A stretch of 64,000 bases of DNA, from contig NZ_JASBTN010000038.1 in assembly GCF_030148435.1 (NCBI RefSeq), forward strand, positions 27,142 to 91,141, given 5' to 3'. A model generated the notes under the pieces. The model worked only from the letters and a program-made list of their open reading frames with translations. It did no database searches and was not told the origin of the DNA. Position numbers and translations under genes: made by a program. The stretch comes from Aliiroseovarius sp. (GTDB lineage: Bacteria > Pseudomonadota > Alphaproteobacteria > Rhodobacterales > Rhodobacteraceae). Below, piece by piece: positions 45,130 through 54,695 of this stretch; position 1 is the stretch's first letter, and the number at the start of each line of letters is the position of its first letter.

Positions 45130-47069
45130 TAGGAAACCTCCTGGGACAGAAAGGCGCAAAGCTCGGCCTGGGTAAAGGGTTTGGGCAGCACCGGAACCGG
45201 TGCGGTGGCGCGGCGGGCGTCGTCCGGCGGCAGAGAAGTCATCAGCAGTGCCGGGACGGTCAGACCGCCCGCCAGCTGTCGGGACAGGAATTCGGGTCCG
45301 GTTTCGTCCCCTTCCAGCACGATGTCCGACAGGACCAGCCCCAGCCCTTCCAGGTCAACAAGCGCCTCGGCTTCCTCGGCGCTGGAGGCTTCGACCACCT
45401 GATGGCCCAGCGAGATCAGCATCTCGCGCACGGCCTCGCGAATGTCGGGGTTGTCCTCGACCAGCAGCACCAGGCGCGGCGCCATTGGGGTCTGGGCGGG
45501 CCTGAGCGGCAGGCGCATCGACACCACGGCGCCACCGCAGTCGCCGTTCATGATCTTGACCTGCCCGCCGGCAAGCTTGGCCTGGTCATAGACCATCGCC
45601 AGCCCAAGGCCCGACCCGTCGCCGCCCTTGGTGGTGAAGAAGGGATCCAGCGCGTGCTCCAGCGCCTCGGGAGAGAATCCGGGGCCGGTGTCGGTGACGC
45701 GGAACTCGATCCAGGTCTCGCGGATAGCGCGCACGGTCAACCAGATCGTGCCCCCGCCACCTGTGCCCGCAGCGCCGATTGCATGGGTCGCGTTGATGAT
45801 CAGATTCAAAAGGGCGTCCTGCACCGATCCTGCATCCATCAAAAGAGGCTCGTCCAGCCCTTCGAGGGTGATATCGAGCGCAATCCCCTCGGGCAGGGTC
45901 GGACCGGCCAGGGCCTCCAGCCCACGCAGAAGATCCGGCACGTCCGTGGCCTCGAACCGCATTTCGCTGTGGCCGGAAATCGACGCGATCCGGTCCAGCA
46001 GAGTGCCACCCCGGCGCACGGCGGCATGGGTGGCATCGACCAGGTCGCGGGCATCCTCGCCCAGTTCCATGCCGGACAGGCGCGACTGCAGCCCCAGGAT
46101 GATGGTCAGAAGGTTCGAAAAATCATGCGCCATGCCGTTGGTCATCTGCGCCGCCAGCTCGCGTTTGCGGGTCTGGTTCAGCGCTGCGCGGGCCTGGGCT
46201 TCTTCGGTGACGTCCATCGACAGGATATAGACGCCGGTGATTTCGCCCCCCTCGTCGCCTTGTTCCAGGTCCGGGGTCAGCGCCACGCGGATGCGGCGGC
46301 CGGACCCTTCGTGGGTGAACTCGAACACCGAAGGTTCACCGGCGAAGGCGCGCTGGAAATAGGGCGAGATACGCCCATAGGCCTCATCCCCCAGGGCCTC
46401 GGAGGCATGCAACCCCAACAGGTTTGACGGGCGCCCCGGGATGACCGAGCCCAGCCGCCGGTTCGAAAACGTGTAATACTGATCCGTGTCGATGCGCGCG
46501 ATATGGGCGGGCATCATCTCGGCGGTGAGGCGGGTGCGGCTTTCCATTTCGGTCAGCTGGCGTTTGGTTTCCTCCAGCTGCGCATTGGCAGCGGCAAGCG
46601 CACGGTTGGTCTGGGCCAGCTCCTCGCTATGGGTCAGGACCTGGTCGGCCAGGTCTTCGGACCGGGCGCGCAGCAGCGCCTCCTGCCGCTTGATCGGCGT
46701 GATGTCGGTATAGACGGCCACCCAGCCGCCCTGGGGCAGAGGGCTGCCCTCGATCGACACGATGTGGCCATTGGCGCGGGTGCGTTCGACATAGTGCGCT
46801 TCGAAGGCAAGCGCCTGCTCCACCCGGCTCTGCACGAACCCGTCGGGGTCCAGAACTTCGCCGTATTCGCCGTGATCGACCAGCCAGCGCACCGTGTCGC
46901 TGAACGGAGCCCCGGGGGTCATCAGATCGTCGGGCAGGTGGAACATGTCCTGGAACTGGCGATTCCCCACCACCAGCTTGAGGTCCGAATCATAGATCGA
47001 CAGGGCCTGCTGGATCAGGTTCAGGCCGGCCTGTGTCAGGGCAAGAGTGTCGTTGGTTTTGCGCGGCAT
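45129..47069 (-). CDS. Hybrid histidine kinase with PAS sensors and C-terminal receiver
   Basis: 646 residues from ATG 47069 with GGAGGA upstream. Two PAS domains (~15-130 and ~190-300) are joined by a coiled coil. The dimerisation/phosphorylation region has GMAHDFSNLLTIILG with the His, followed by an HATPase (NLIINATHAIGAAG, DTGPGFSP, GSGLGLAMVYD) and a C-terminal receiver domain (LLVEDNPDIREA; VLSDIVLEG; LPKPFTQ). No membrane segments or signal peptide, so it senses a cytosolic cue through PAS. No HPt domain is present. Confidence 0.92.
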   Translation of the reverse strand: MPRKTNDTLALTQAGLNLIQQALSIYDSDLKLVVGNRQFQDMFHLPDDLMTPGAPFSDTVRWLVDHGEYGEVLDPDGFVQSRVEQALAFEAHYVERTRANGHIVSIEGSPLPQGGWVAVYTDITPIKRQEALLRARSEDLADQVLTHSEELAQTNRALAAANAQLEETKRQLTEMESRTRLTAEMMPAHIARIDTDQYYTFSNRRLGSVIPGRPSNLLGLHASEALGDEAYGRISPYFQRAFAGEPSVFEFTHEGSGRRIRVALTPDLEQGDEGGEITGVYILSMDVTEEAQARAALNQTRKRELAAQMTNGMAHDFSNLLTIILGLQSRLSGMELGEDARDLVDATHAAVRRGGTLLDRIASISGHSEMRFEATDVPDLLRGLEALAGPTLPEGIALDITLEGLDEPLLMDAGSVQDALLNLIINATHAIGAAGTGGGGTIWLTVRAIRETWIEFRVTDTGPGFSPEALEHALDPFFTTKGGDGSGLGLAMVYDQAKLAGGQVKIMNGDCGGAVVSMRLPLRPAQTPMAPRLVLLVEDNPDIREAVREMLISLGHQVVEASSAEEAEALVDLEGLGLVLSDIVLEGDETGPEFLSRQLAGGLTVPALLMTSLPPDDARRATAPVPVLPKPFTQAELCAFLSQEVS

Positions 47070-47147
47070 TCGCCAGTCCTCCCCCCTCTCGCTAGCACCG
47101 CAGGGCCTTGAGTTAAAGGGCTCTCGCGCCTGCCGTGGGGGTGGTAA

Positions 47148-47163
47148 CAATTCGTTAGAATTG
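47148..47163. promoter_or_regulatory. 16-bp palindrome between kinase and acyl-ligase genes
   Basis: CAATTC-GTTA-GAATTG is a perfect six-base inverted repeat with a four-base centre, 79 bases upstream of the kinase gene and 110 before the ligase. It is a candidate operator for the divergent promoters. Confidence 0.5.
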
Positions 47164-47272
47164 GGAAAAACTGCGGAAACCTTTGCGCGTGAAGATTTTT
47201 ACGATCAGGCTGCGAGGGCAGAATCGCTTGAGCGGTCGTGAACGTCGGACAGACCGACGGTGGGAGGACAAT

Positions 47273-49432
47273 TTGGCACAAGAACTAGCCGCCGCTGGCG
47301 CGTTTGCTTCTATTCCGGCCTTGCTGGCCCGGAACGTGAAGGAATTCGGGAACCGCCCGGCTTACCGTGAAAAAGAATTCGGGATCTGGCAGAGCTGGAC
47401 CTGGGCCGAGGCGGCCGAGGAAATCCAGAACCTCGCGCTGGGCCTTATGGCTCTGGGTATCGACAAGGGCGACCATGTCGCCATTATCGGCCGCAACCGC
47501 CCGGCCCTCTACTGGGCCATGGTCGCCGCGCAGAAATGCGGTGCCGTGCCGGTGCCGCTCTATCAGGACGCCGTCGTCGACGAGATGGAATACGTGCTGG
47601 ACCACTGCGGCGCGCGTTTCGTCATCTGTGGGGACCAGGAACAGGTCGACAAGGTGATCGAGGTCCAGGACAAGATCCACCACATCGAACATGTCGTCTA
47701 TTACGACAAGCGCGGCATGCGCAAATATGACCACAGCCACCTGAACTGGTATCACGATATCCAGGAGGAAGGCCGCGTCGCCCACCATCGTCTGGAAGGC
47801 GAAATGGCCGAGCGCGAGGCCGAGCTGGACTACGACTCGACCTGCGTGATGCTCTATACCTCGGGCACCACCGGCAAGCCCAAGGGCGTGGTCCTGTCGA
47901 ACCGCAACATCATCGAAAGTGCCAAGAACTCGTCCGAATTCGACGCCCTGTCACCCGGTGAGGACATCCTGGCCTATCTGCCGATGGCATGGGTCGGTGA
48001 CTTCATCTTCTCGCTGGGTCAGGCCATGTGGTGCGGCTTCTGCGTGAACTGCCCGGAATCGGCGGACACGATGATGACCGACCTGCGCGAAATCGGGCCG
48101 ACCTATTACTTTGCCCCGCCGCGCGTGTTTGAAACGCAGCTGACCAGCGTCATGATCCGCATGAACGACTCGGGCGATCTGAAATACGCGATCTTCCATC
48201 ACTTCATGGAATTCGCGAAAAGCGGGGTCGGCGAGAAATACGGCATGCCCAAGCGCCGCCTGGCCAAGCCGGACCTGAAGCGCCGCGTGAAGACCGTCTG
48301 GAAATACGCCATGGGCATCGGTTTCGCGATGGAAACCATTGTTGAAAACGCCGTGCGCCTGGGCTTTGCCAAACTGCGTTACGGCAAGAACGTGCGCAAT
48401 CATTTCAAGGCGAAGGATCCGATCCTTCTGAACCTCTACAGCGGCAACTTGCGCGACTATTTCAAGTATCGCATGGGCGACGTGCTGGTTTACGGCCCGC
48501 TGAAGGACACGCTGGGCTTTGGCCGCATCCGGGTCGGTTACACCGCCGGTGAAGCGATCGGACCCGAGATCTTCGAGTTCTATCGCTCGCTGGGGATCAA
48601 CCTGAAACAGCTCTACGGCCAGACCGAAGCGACGGTGTTCATCACCGTGCAGCCGGATGGCGAAGTGCGCAACGACACGGTGGGCGTGCCCGCCCCGGGC
48701 GTCGAGATCAACATCGCCGACAATGGCGAGATCTTCTATCGCTCGCCTGGCACCTTCGTAGAATACTACAACAACCCGGACTCGACGGCTTCGACCAAGG
48801 ACGAGGAAGGCTGGGTGGCCACCGGCGACGCCGGCTTCTTCGACAAGAAGAACGGGCACCTGCGTATCATCGACCGTGCCAAGGACGTGGGCAAGATGGC
48901 CGATGGCCGGATGTTCGCGCCCAAGTATGTTGAAAACAAGCTGAAGTTCTACCCGGACATCCTGGAAGCGGTGGTCTTCGGCAATGGCCGCGACATGTGC
49001 ACGGCCTTCATCAACATCGACCTGACCGCCGTCGGCAACTGGGCTGAACGCAACAACATCGCCTATGCCTCCTACCAGGAACTGGCGGGCCATCCGCGCG
49101 TGCTGGAGACGATCCAGGAGCACGTGGAAACCGTCAACAAGTCGGTGGCCGAGGACGAGATGCTGTCCGGCTGCCAGATCCACCGCTTCCTGGTCCTGCA
49201 CAAGGAACTGGACGCGGATGACGGCGAAATGACCCGGACCCGCAAGGTGCGCCGCGTGGTGGTCGAGGACAGGTATTCGCCTCTGATCGACGCGCTCTAC
49301 ACCGGCAAATCGGAACAGTTCATCGAAACCGAAGTGACCTATGAGGACGGCCGCAAGGGCTCGATCAAGGCCACGCTGGAAATCCGCGACGCCGCGGTGG
49401 TGAACAGCAGCCAGGGGATGGCCGCGGAATGA
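47273..49432 (+). CDS. AMP-dependent acyl-CoA ligase (long-chain fatty-acid-like)
   Basis: 719 residues from TTG 47273, chosen because GGGAGG lies six bases upstream and an upstream frame has no ribosome site. Adenylation motifs are intact: YTSGTTGKPKGVVLSNRN (A3), VGYTAGEAIGP, YGQTEATVF (A5), VATGDAGFFD (A7) and IDRAKDVGKMADGRMF (A8). A ~90-residue insertion before A5 resembles FadD15-type ligases. It activates a carboxylic acid to its CoA thioester. It overlaps the Liv-type ATPase gene that follows. Confidence 0.92.
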   Translation: MAQELAAAGAFASIPALLARNVKEFGNRPAYREKEFGIWQSWTWAEAAEEIQNLALGLMALGIDKGDHVAIIGRNRPALYWAMVAAQKCGAVPVPLYQDAVVDEMEYVLDHCGARFVICGDQEQVDKVIEVQDKIHHIEHVVYYDKRGMRKYDHSHLNWYHDIQEEGRVAHHRLEGEMAEREAELDYDSTCVMLYTSGTTGKPKGVVLSNRNIIESAKNSSEFDALSPGEDILAYLPMAWVGDFIFSLGQAMWCGFCVNCPESADTMMTDLREIGPTYYFAPPRVFETQLTSVMIRMNDSGDLKYAIFHHFMEFAKSGVGEKYGMPKRRLAKPDLKRRVKTVWKYAMGIGFAMETIVENAVRLGFAKLRYGKNVRNHFKAKDPILLNLYSGNLRDYFKYRMGDVLVYGPLKDTLGFGRIRVGYTAGEAIGPEIFEFYRSLGINLKQLYGQTEATVFITVQPDGEVRNDTVGVPAPGVEINIADNGEIFYRSPGTFVEYYNNPDSTASTKDEEGWVATGDAGFFDKKNGHLRIIDRAKDVGKMADGRMFAPKYVENKLKFYPDILEAVVFGNGRDMCTAFINIDLTAVGNWAERNNIAYASYQELAGHPRVLETIQEHVETVNKSVAEDEMLSGCQIHRFLVLHKELDADDGEMTRTRKVRRVVVEDRYSPLIDALYTGKSEQFIETEVTYEDGRKGSIKATLEIRDAAVVNSSQGMAAE

Positions 49433-50271
49433 TGGATGCAATGAACATGAGCACCGATACCAATCCCGACAGCTATGTCACCGACGACGGCCGTACCATC
49501 GGCGGCGTGGTGATGGACCTGAAGAACATCACCCTGCGTTTCGGCGGTGTGGTCGCGATCAAGGATATCTCCTTCGACATCCGTGAAGGCGAGATCCGCG
49601 CGATCATCGGTCCGAACGGGGCCGGCAAGTCCTCGATGCTGAACGTCATCTCTGGCTTCTACAAGCCGCAGGAAGGTGAGGTCTGGTTCCGCGGAAAGAA
49701 ACGCCCGCCGATGAGACCTTACCAGGTGGCACAGCAGGGCCTGGCCCGGACCTTCCAGAACATCGCCCTGTTCGACGGCATGTCGGTGCTGGACAACATC
49801 ATGACCGGCCGCCTGAACTACATGAAAACCAACATGTTGCAGCAGGCCATCTGGTGGGGCAAAGCCGAGAAAGAAGAGCTGGAAAATCGCGAGAAGGTCG
49901 AGAAGGTGATCGACTTCCTGGAAATTCAGCACATCCGCAAGACGCCGGTCGGACGCCTGCCCTACGGCCTGAAAAAGCGCGTGGAACTTGCCCGGGCGCT
50001 CGCCGCCGAACCGTCGCTGCTTCTGCTCGACGAACCGATGGCCGGCATGAACGTCGAAGAGAAAGAGGACATGAGCCGCTTCATCCTCGACGTGAACGAC
50101 GAGTTCGGCACGACCATCGCCCTGATCGAACACGACATGGGCGTGGTCATGGACCTCAGCGACCGCGTGGTCGTGATGGATTACGGCAAGAAAATCGGGG
50201 ACGGCACACCGGACGAGGTGCGCAACAACCAGGATGTGATCGACGCCTATCTTGGCGTGGCGCACGATTGA
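49429..50271 (+). CDS. Liv-type ABC transporter ATP-binding protein (LivG-like)
   Basis: 280 residues beginning in an ATGA overlap with the ligase gene. Walker A is GPNGAGKSS, the signature region is RLPYGLKKRVELARAL and Walker B is LLLLDEPMAG, with the H-loop EHDMGVVMDL. About 33 residues precede the usual start of LivG. It energises the permease pair downstream for uptake of a branched-chain-amino-acid-like or other hydrophobic acid. Confidence 0.93.
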   Translation: MMDAMNMSTDTNPDSYVTDDGRTIGGVVMDLKNITLRFGGVVAIKDISFDIREGEIRAIIGPNGAGKSSMLNVISGFYKPQEGEVWFRGKKRPPMRPYQVAQQGLARTFQNIALFDGMSVLDNIMTGRLNYMKTNMLQQAIWWGKAEKEELENREKVEKVIDFLEIQHIRKTPVGRLPYGLKKRVELARALAAEPSLLLLDEPMAGMNVEEKEDMSRFILDVNDEFGTTIALIEHDMGVVMDLSDRVVVMDYGKKIGDGTPDEVRNNQDVIDAYLGVAHD

Positions 50272-50284
50272 GGCGGGGGGAGAC

Positions 50285-51271
50285 ATGCCTGAACAACTAC
50301 TCTTTGCGATGGAAGTCACCCTCAACGGCCTGATGGCCGGGGTGCTCTATGCGCTGGTCGCTCTCGGATTTGTCCTGATTTTCAAGGCGTCCGGTATCTT
50401 CAACTTCGCCCAGGGCATGCTGGTGGTGTTCGCCGCGATGACCCTGGTGGGGGTGCAGCAGGGACAGGTGCCCTTCGCGCACCTGATCAACACGATCTTC
50501 GGCACCAAGGTCCACGACTTCGGCTGGACGGTTCCGACTTTCCTGGCGATCATCGTTGCGGGGGCCGCAATGGTCTTCGTGGCCTGGATCATCGAGAAAT
50601 ACATCCTGCACCATCTGGTCGGTCAGCCTGACATCATCCTGTTCATGGCCACGATCGGCATGTGGTACTTCATGCATGGGTTCGCGCCGCTGATGTGGGG
50701 CTCCGAGGTCATGAAGCTGGACGTCGGCCTTGCACAGGGTCTGAACGACCCGGTGCTGAACGCCACCGAGGCCCTGTTCGGATACGGGTTCTTCCTGGAC
50801 AACCTGGACATCGTGGCGGCCGTGATCGCGGCGATCCTGGTGGCCTCGCTGGTGCTGTTCTCGCAATACACCAAGCAGGGCCGGGCCATGCGCGCGGTGG
50901 CCGATGACCACCAGGCCGCGCTGTCGGTCGGCATCTCGCTGCGCTTCATCTGGGTGCTGGTCTGGTCGCTGGCCGGTGTCGTGGCCCTGGTCGCGGGGAT
51001 CATGTGGGGCTCGAAGTCGGGCGTTCAAATCTCGCTGGCCGAGGTCGCGCTGAAAGCCCTGCCGGTCTTGATGCTGGGTGGCTGTACCTCGATCCCGGGC
51101 GCCATCATCGGCGGTCTGATCATCGGCGTGGGCGAGCAGCTGTTCGAATTCGCGATCGGTCCCCTGGTGGGCGGCGCGACCCAAGCCTGGTTCGCCTATG
51201 TTCTGGCGCTCATCTTCCTCATCTTCCGGCCCCAGGGCCTGTTCGGCGAAAAGATCATCGAAAGGGTCTGA
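50285..51271 (+). CDS. Branched-chain amino acid ABC transporter permease (LivH-like)
   Basis: 328-residue inner-membrane permease with about eight helices from ATG 50285 (GGGGGGAG upstream). The EAA-type motif region lies in YTKQGRAMRAVADDHQAALS, and ALKALPVLMLGGCTSIPGAI is conserved in LivH. It pairs with the LivM-like product of the next gene, which starts three bases after its stop. Confidence 0.93.
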   Translation: MPEQLLFAMEVTLNGLMAGVLYALVALGFVLIFKASGIFNFAQGMLVVFAAMTLVGVQQGQVPFAHLINTIFGTKVHDFGWTVPTFLAIIVAGAAMVFVAWIIEKYILHHLVGQPDIILFMATIGMWYFMHGFAPLMWGSEVMKLDVGLAQGLNDPVLNATEALFGYGFFLDNLDIVAAVIAAILVASLVLFSQYTKQGRAMRAVADDHQAALSVGISLRFIWVLVWSLAGVVALVAGIMWGSKSGVQISLAEVALKALPVLMLGGCTSIPGAIIGGLIIGVGEQLFEFAIGPLVGGATQAWFAYVLALIFLIFRPQGLFGEKIIERV

Positions 51272-51274
51272 TGC

Positions 51275-52351
51275 ATGTTTTACCGTGAAGCTGGTGACTT
51301 CAAAACCTCCTATCGCGAGGACAACCAGACCTTCCCGATCCGCCTGGATCGTGCCGGATACTGGATTGCTCTCATCGTGGCCTTCCTGGTCATTCCCTTC
51401 TTTGTCAACGACTACTGGGTGAACGCGGTCTTTGCACCGTTCTTCATCTACGCCATCGCGGCGCTGGGGCTGAACATCCTGACCGGCTATGCCGGGCAGG
51501 TCAGCCTGGGCACCGGGGGGTTCATGGCGGTGGGAGCCTATTCCGTCTACAAGCTGATGGTGGCCTTCCCCGATGTCTCGATCGTGTTCCACGTGCTGAT
51601 CGCCGGCGGCATCACCGCCGTGGTCGGGGTGGCCTTCGGCCTGCCGTCGATGCGCATCAAGGGCTTCTACCTGGCGGTGGCCACGCTTGCGGCCCAGTTC
51701 TTCCTGGTCTGGCTGTTCAACAAGGTGGCCTGGTTCTACAACTACTCGGCCTCCGGTCAGATCAACGCGCCCGAGCGCACCGTCCTCGGCGTGATCGTCA
51801 CCGGTCCCAACACCGAGGCCTGGGCCAAGTACTTGATCAGTCTGGTCTTCCTGGTCGCGGCTGCCTGGTTCGCACGCAACCTGACGCGCGGCATGACCGG
51901 GCGTAAGTGGATGGGCATCCGCGACATGGATATCGCGGCCGAGATCATCGGGGTGAACCCGCTGATGGCCAAGATGTCGGCCTTTGCCGTGTCCTCGTTC
52001 CTTGTCGGCGTATCGGGCGCGCTGTTCTTCGCCGTCTATCTGGGTGCCGCGGAAGCGGGCGAGAGCTTTGGCATCACCAAGTCGTTTCTTATCCTGTTCA
52101 TGGTGATCATCGGCGGTCTGGGGTCGATCTTCGGCTCCTTTGCCGGCGCGGCTTTCATGGTGCTGATGCCGGTTCTCCTGAAGAACGTCCTGGTGGGCGT
52201 GTTGGGCTGGCCGACGGCCCTGGCCGCCGAGCTTGAGTTCATCATCGTCGGCGCGCTGATCGTGATCTTCCTGATCCTCGAACCGCACGGGCTGGCGCAG
52301 CTGTGGCGCCTGACCAAGGAAAAACTGAGACTCTGGCCCTTCCCGCACTAA
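51275..52351 (+). CDS. Branched-chain amino acid ABC transporter permease (LivM-like)
   Basis: 358 residues from ATG 51275. An extended N-terminal cytosolic segment (MFYREAGDFKTSYREDNQTF) precedes the membrane region, as in related carboxylate transporters rather than E. coli LivM. Conserved pieces are LNILTGYAGQVSLGTGGFMA and RDMDIAAEIIGVNPLMAKM, with the C-terminal GGLGSIFGSFAGAAFMV. Confidence 0.93.
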   Translation: MFYREAGDFKTSYREDNQTFPIRLDRAGYWIALIVAFLVIPFFVNDYWVNAVFAPFFIYAIAALGLNILTGYAGQVSLGTGGFMAVGAYSVYKLMVAFPDVSIVFHVLIAGGITAVVGVAFGLPSMRIKGFYLAVATLAAQFFLVWLFNKVAWFYNYSASGQINAPERTVLGVIVTGPNTEAWAKYLISLVFLVAAAWFARNLTRGMTGRKWMGIRDMDIAAEIIGVNPLMAKMSAFAVSSFLVGVSGALFFAVYLGAAEAGESFGITKSFLILFMVIIGGLGSIFGSFAGAAFMVLMPVLLKNVLVGVLGWPTALAAELEFIIVGALIVIFLILEPHGLAQLWRLTKEKLRLWPFPH

Positions 52352-52433
52352 GCGGGCAGGTGCCTCGACCCGAGTTCGCGACCCGATGGAGGTCGGGCGC
52401 GGAAAATTTGCAAACCTAGGGAGGAAAGCAAAA

Positions 52434-53720
52434 ATGAAGATGAAGAAACTCGCAGCGGCAGCCGTCGCGACATTGATGGTGGGGGCGCCCGCGATGGCGG
52501 AGCTGGTATTCCCGTCGCTCAGCTATCGGACCGGCCCCTTTGCCGCTGGCGGTATCCCCTACGCGGATGGTTACGCCGACTACTTCACCCTGCTGAACGA
52601 GCGTGACGGCGGCATCGGTGGTGTCAAGGTTTCGGTGCCCGAGTGCGAAACCGCCTACAACACCGAGAAGGGTGTGGAATGCTACGAATCGACCAAGGGT
52701 ATGGGCGCGCTGCTCTACAATCCGCTGTCGACCGGCATCACCTACCAGCTGATCCCCAAGGCGACCGCTGACGACATCCCGCTTTACACCCCGGGTTACG
52801 GCCGCACCTCGGCCGCGAACGGCAACGTGTTCAGCCACGTGTTCAACTTCCCGGCCAACTACTGGAACGGTGCCTCGGCCGCGGTGAACTACGTGCTGTC
52901 GCTGAACAACGGTTCGCTGGAAGGCAAGAAGATCACCCTGCTGCACTTCAACGGTGCCTATGGCAAGGAGCCGATCCCGACCCTGACGAAACTGGCCGAA
53001 AAGCACGGCTTCGAATTCAATGCCATTCCGGTCGACTATCCCGGCCAGGAGCAGAAATCGCAGTGGCTGCAGATTCGTCGCGAGAAGCCCGACTACGTGC
53101 TGTTCTGGGGCTGGGGCGTGATGAACCAGGTTGCCATTCAGGAAGCCGCCAACATCCGCTTCCCGATGGAAAACTTCATCGGCGTGTGGTGGTCCGGTGC
53201 CGAACATGACGTGACCCCGGCCGGCGCTGCCGCGAACGGCTACAAGGCGGTTGCGTTCCACGGTGTGGGTTCGGACTACCCGGTCTTTGACGACATCCAG
53301 AAATACGTCGTGGACAGCGGCAAGGCCGCCGGTAACGGCACCAACGTCGGTACCGTGATCTACAACCGTGGCGTCTATGCCGCCATGCTGGTCGCCGAGG
53401 CAGCCCGCAAGGCGCAGGAAATCCACGGCACCGCGGACATCACCTCGTCGATGATGCGTGACGGTCTGGAGCAGCTGGAAATCACCGATGCCCGCATGAA
53501 AGAGCTGGGCATGGAGGGCTTCGGCCCGGCCTTCTCGGTGAGCTGTGAAAACCACGGTGGCCCCGGCACCGCTGCGATCTCGCAGTGGGACGCTTCGGCC
53601 GGCAAATGGTCGCTGATCACCGAGTTCGCGCCGTCGGACATGGATGTCATCCAGCCGCTGATCGACGCTGACTCGGCCGCTTATGCCGCCGAAAACAACA
53701 TCGCGCCGCAGTGTAAGTAA
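52434..53720 (+). CDS. ABC transporter substrate-binding protein (Liv/Peripla_BP_6 type)
   Basis: 428 residues from ATG 52434 with AGGGAGGAA upstream. A signal peptide (MKMKKLAAAAVATLMVGAPAMA) exports it to the periplasm. The fold is that of the leucine/amide-binding family: LSYRTGPFAAGGIPYADGY, KGMGALLYNPLSTGITYQL and a second lobe with DYPGQEQKSQWLQIRREKPD. Two Cys (CETAYNTEKGVEC) near residue 70 probably make a disulfide. The ligand is unknown; the genes suggest a carboxylic acid. Confidence 0.92.
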   Translation: MKMKKLAAAAVATLMVGAPAMAELVFPSLSYRTGPFAAGGIPYADGYADYFTLLNERDGGIGGVKVSVPECETAYNTEKGVECYESTKGMGALLYNPLSTGITYQLIPKATADDIPLYTPGYGRTSAANGNVFSHVFNFPANYWNGASAAVNYVLSLNNGSLEGKKITLLHFNGAYGKEPIPTLTKLAEKHGFEFNAIPVDYPGQEQKSQWLQIRREKPDYVLFWGWGVMNQVAIQEAANIRFPMENFIGVWWSGAEHDVTPAGAAANGYKAVAFHGVGSDYPVFDDIQKYVVDSGKAAGNGTNVGTVIYNRGVYAAMLVAEAARKAQEIHGTADITSSMMRDGLEQLEITDARMKELGMEGFGPAFSVSCENHGGPGTAAISQWDASAGKWSLITEFAPSDMDVIQPLIDADSAAYAAENNIAPQCK

Positions 53721-53736
53721 GCGATCGCGAACAGCA

Positions 53737-53762
53737 ATGTCCGGGCCTTCGGGCCCGGACAT
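53737..53762 (+). promoter_or_regulatory. UUCG-loop hairpin between binding protein and second ATPase
   Basis: ATGTCCGGGCC (53737-53747) and GGCCCGGACAT (53752-53762) pair perfectly around TTCG, 16 bases after the binding-protein stop. An 11-bp stem with a UUCG tetraloop is very stable. Without a T-run it probably stabilises the 3' end of the upstream mRNA or partly terminates, giving more binding protein than ATPase. Confidence 0.8.
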
Positions 53763-53793
53763 CCCCCCAACGAATTACTACAGGACGACCAAC

Positions 53794-54618
53794 ATGCTGG
53801 ACGCCGGTAAGACCGAAGAGACCCTTCTGGAGGTCAACAATATCGAGGTGATCTACAATCACGTGATCCTCGTGTTGAAGGGCGTGAGCCTGTCGGTGCC
53901 CAAGGGTGGCATCACTGCCCTCCTGGGCGGCAACGGGGCGGGCAAGACCACCACGCTCAAGGCCATTTCCAACCTGCTGCACTCCGAACGCGGCGAAGTC
54001 ACCAAGGGCTCGATCGAGTACCGCGGTGAAAACGTGGCCTCTCAGAGCCCTTCGGCCCTGGTCGAGCGCGGCGTGATCCAGGTGATGGAAGGCCGCCACT
54101 GTTTCGAACACCTGACCGTCGAGGAAAACCTGCTGACCGGCGCCTATACCCGCAAGGATGGCCGCGCCGAGATCGCCAAGGATCTTGAGATGGTCTACCA
54201 CTACTTCCCGCGTCTGAAAGAGCGCCGCAAATCCCAGGCCGGCTATACCTCGGGCGGGGAACAGCAGATGGTCGCGATGGGCCGTGCGCTGATGTCGAAC
54301 CCGGAAACGGTCCTGCTGGACGAACCATCCATGGGCCTGGCGCCGCAGCTGGTGGAGCAGATCTTCGAGATCGTGAAATCGGTGAACGAGAACGAAGGCA
54401 CGACCTTCCTTCTGGCCGAACAGAACACCAACGTCGCGCTGCGCTTTGCCCACTATGGATACATCCTGGAATCGGGCCGCGTCGTGATGGATGGCCCCGC
54501 ACAGGAACTGCGCGAGAACCCGGATGTGAAGGAATTCTACCTGGGCATGTCCGAGGAAGGCCGCAAGAGCTTCCGCGACGTGCGATCCTACCGCCGCCGG
54601 AAGCGTTGGCTGTCGTAA
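53794..54618 (+). CDS. Liv-type ABC transporter ATP-binding protein (LivF-like)
   Basis: 274 residues from ATG 53794 with AGGA upstream. Walker A GGNGAGKTT, signature YTSGGEQQMVAMGRAL, Walker B TVLLDEPSMG and the H-loop region LLAEQNTNVAL. The C-terminus carries a basic tail (FRDVRSYRRRKRWLS) longer than in E. coli LivF. Together with the LivG-, LivH- and LivM-like proteins and the binding protein it completes one transporter. Confidence 0.93.
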   Translation: MLDAGKTEETLLEVNNIEVIYNHVILVLKGVSLSVPKGGITALLGGNGAGKTTTLKAISNLLHSERGEVTKGSIEYRGENVASQSPSALVERGVIQVMEGRHCFEHLTVEENLLTGAYTRKDGRAEIAKDLEMVYHYFPRLKERRKSQAGYTSGGEQQMVAMGRALMSNPETVLLDEPSMGLAPQLVEQIFEIVKSVNENEGTTFLLAEQNTNVALRFAHYGYILESGRVVMDGPAQELRENPDVKEFYLGMSEEGRKSFRDVRSYRRRKRWLS

Positions 54619-54695
54619 TGGACCTGAAAACCGGTCATATCAGGGTGTGTTTCGGCACGCCGCCGGGCGGGGTGTGCCTGCTGTCAGGCGACGTC

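Noticed and set aside
50297..52348. 683-codon open frame opposite the two permease genes
   Set aside because: Its Asp/His/Gln-rich composition is the reverse complement of hydrophobic membrane codons; there is no ribosome site.
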